34,717 bases of DNA from the NCBI GenBank assembly GCA_945612235.1, contig CALZAE010000017.1:1-34717 (forward strand), given 5' to 3'. The number at the start of each line of letters is the position of its first letter. Position 1 is the stretch's first letter. Positions 34,508 through 34,717 of the stretch are shown in pieces. The stretch comes from an uncultured Gammaproteobacteria bacterium. Its GTDB lineage: Bacteria > Pseudomonadota > Gammaproteobacteria > Pseudomonadales > Pseudomonadaceae. The notes under the pieces are model-generated. The model was not told where the DNA came from. It saw only the letters and a list, made by a program, of their open reading frames with translations, and searched no databases. A program made the translations under genes and the position numbers.

Positions 34508-34526
34508 ATAACTTTAGCGATAAACG

Positions 34527-34554
34527 AAAACGCCCAGTCATACTGGGCGTTTTT
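34527..34554. terminator. Bidirectional intrinsic terminator after the DAHP synthase gene
   Basis: AAAACGCCCAGT (34527-34538) pairs with ACTGGGCGTTTT (34542-34553) around a 3-base loop. Flanking A and T runs allow it to act in both directions, between two convergent genes. Confidence 0.95.
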
Positions 34555-34583
34555 AGATCTGCGCGATACACAGTCTTCGTGCA

Positions 34584-34717
34584 TTACTGCGGGTGGCGCT
34601 GCAAATACACAGCAATATACGAGCAACTGGGAATCACTGCGCAGCCCTGTTCTTTGGCATACGCCAGCGCCTCTTTAGCTAACACCGCCGCAACACCTTT
34701 ACCGCGTAATTCATCGG
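34584..34717 (-). CDS. GNAT-family N-acetyltransferase, partial (C-terminal part)
   Basis: The last 134 bases encode, on the minus strand, the C-terminal 44 residues of a small GNAT acetyltransferase of the YjdJ-like (Acetyltransf_CG) type: DELRGKGVAAVLAKEALAYA, the acetyl-CoA loop and following helix, then GCAVIPSCSYIAVYLQRHPQ and a TAA at 34584-34586. The N-terminal part lies beyond the window. The substrate is unknown. It is convergent with the DAHP synthase gene and shares its terminator. Confidence 0.85.
   Translation of the reverse strand, partial: DELRGKGVAAVLAKEALAYAKEQGCAVIPSCSYIAVYLQRHPQ

Noticed and set aside
1-34717. CRISPR arrays, insertion sequences, prophage genes, tRNA or rRNA genes
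   Set aside because: None seen: no regularly spaced repeats, no transposase or integrase motifs and no cloverleaf-like or rRNA sequence.

Overview
The window looks like chromosomal DNA of a gammaproteobacterium of the Pseudomonadaceae, from a lineage with a lower GC content than typical Pseudomonas. The evidence is protein similarity plus gene order. gltA, a YkgJ-like protein and a 3-hydroxyisobutyrate dehydrogenase-like protein sit together. ccoNOQP-GHIS is followed by hemN, anr and apt. An lpxL-like gene precedes minC-minD-minE-rluA. A MoxR/DUF58/Bat cluster follows. All are arrangements familiar from Pseudomonas. I see no phage, transposon, integrase, tRNA, rRNA or CRISPR array.

Layout. 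1-3627: citrate synthase and four small metabolic or hypothetical genes. 3628-4148: a long non-coding region with a strong AT-rich inverted repeat. 4149-12753: cbb3 oxidase structural genes (ccoNOQP), assembly genes (ccoGHIS) and a TauE-like membrane protein. 12754-15692: a HemN-like radical SAM gene behind a near-perfect Anr/FNR box, then anr and apt. 16027-18977: bd oxidase cydA-cydB-cydX, including the 39-residue CydX. 19056-21628: two divergent L,D-transpeptidase-family genes. 21625-23798: patatin-like lipase and lipid A acyltransferase. 23862-26432: minCDE and rluA. 26517-33266: MoxR ATPase, DUF58, DUF4381, two VWA proteins and BatD, tightly overlapped as one operon. 33431-34507: DAHP synthase. 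34584-end: part of a GNAT acetyltransferase on the minus strand.

Functionally, 4149-18977 reads as a low-oxygen respiration island: two high-affinity terminal oxidases, the copper and Fe-S assembly factors for one of them, an anaerobic haem-synthesis homologue, and the oxygen sensor Anr.

The most unusual signal is the protein in the hemN position. It keeps the HemN fold and the three radical SAM cysteines, but many residues that bind S-adenosylmethionine or are otherwise conserved in HemN are replaced. Its reading frame is intact and it retains an ideally spaced Anr promoter. Other points of interest are three consecutive stem-loops between cydB and cydX, palindromes upstream of ccoN and cydA, and a Bat VWA protein without its metal site. 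Most of the rest is well-known core genome.
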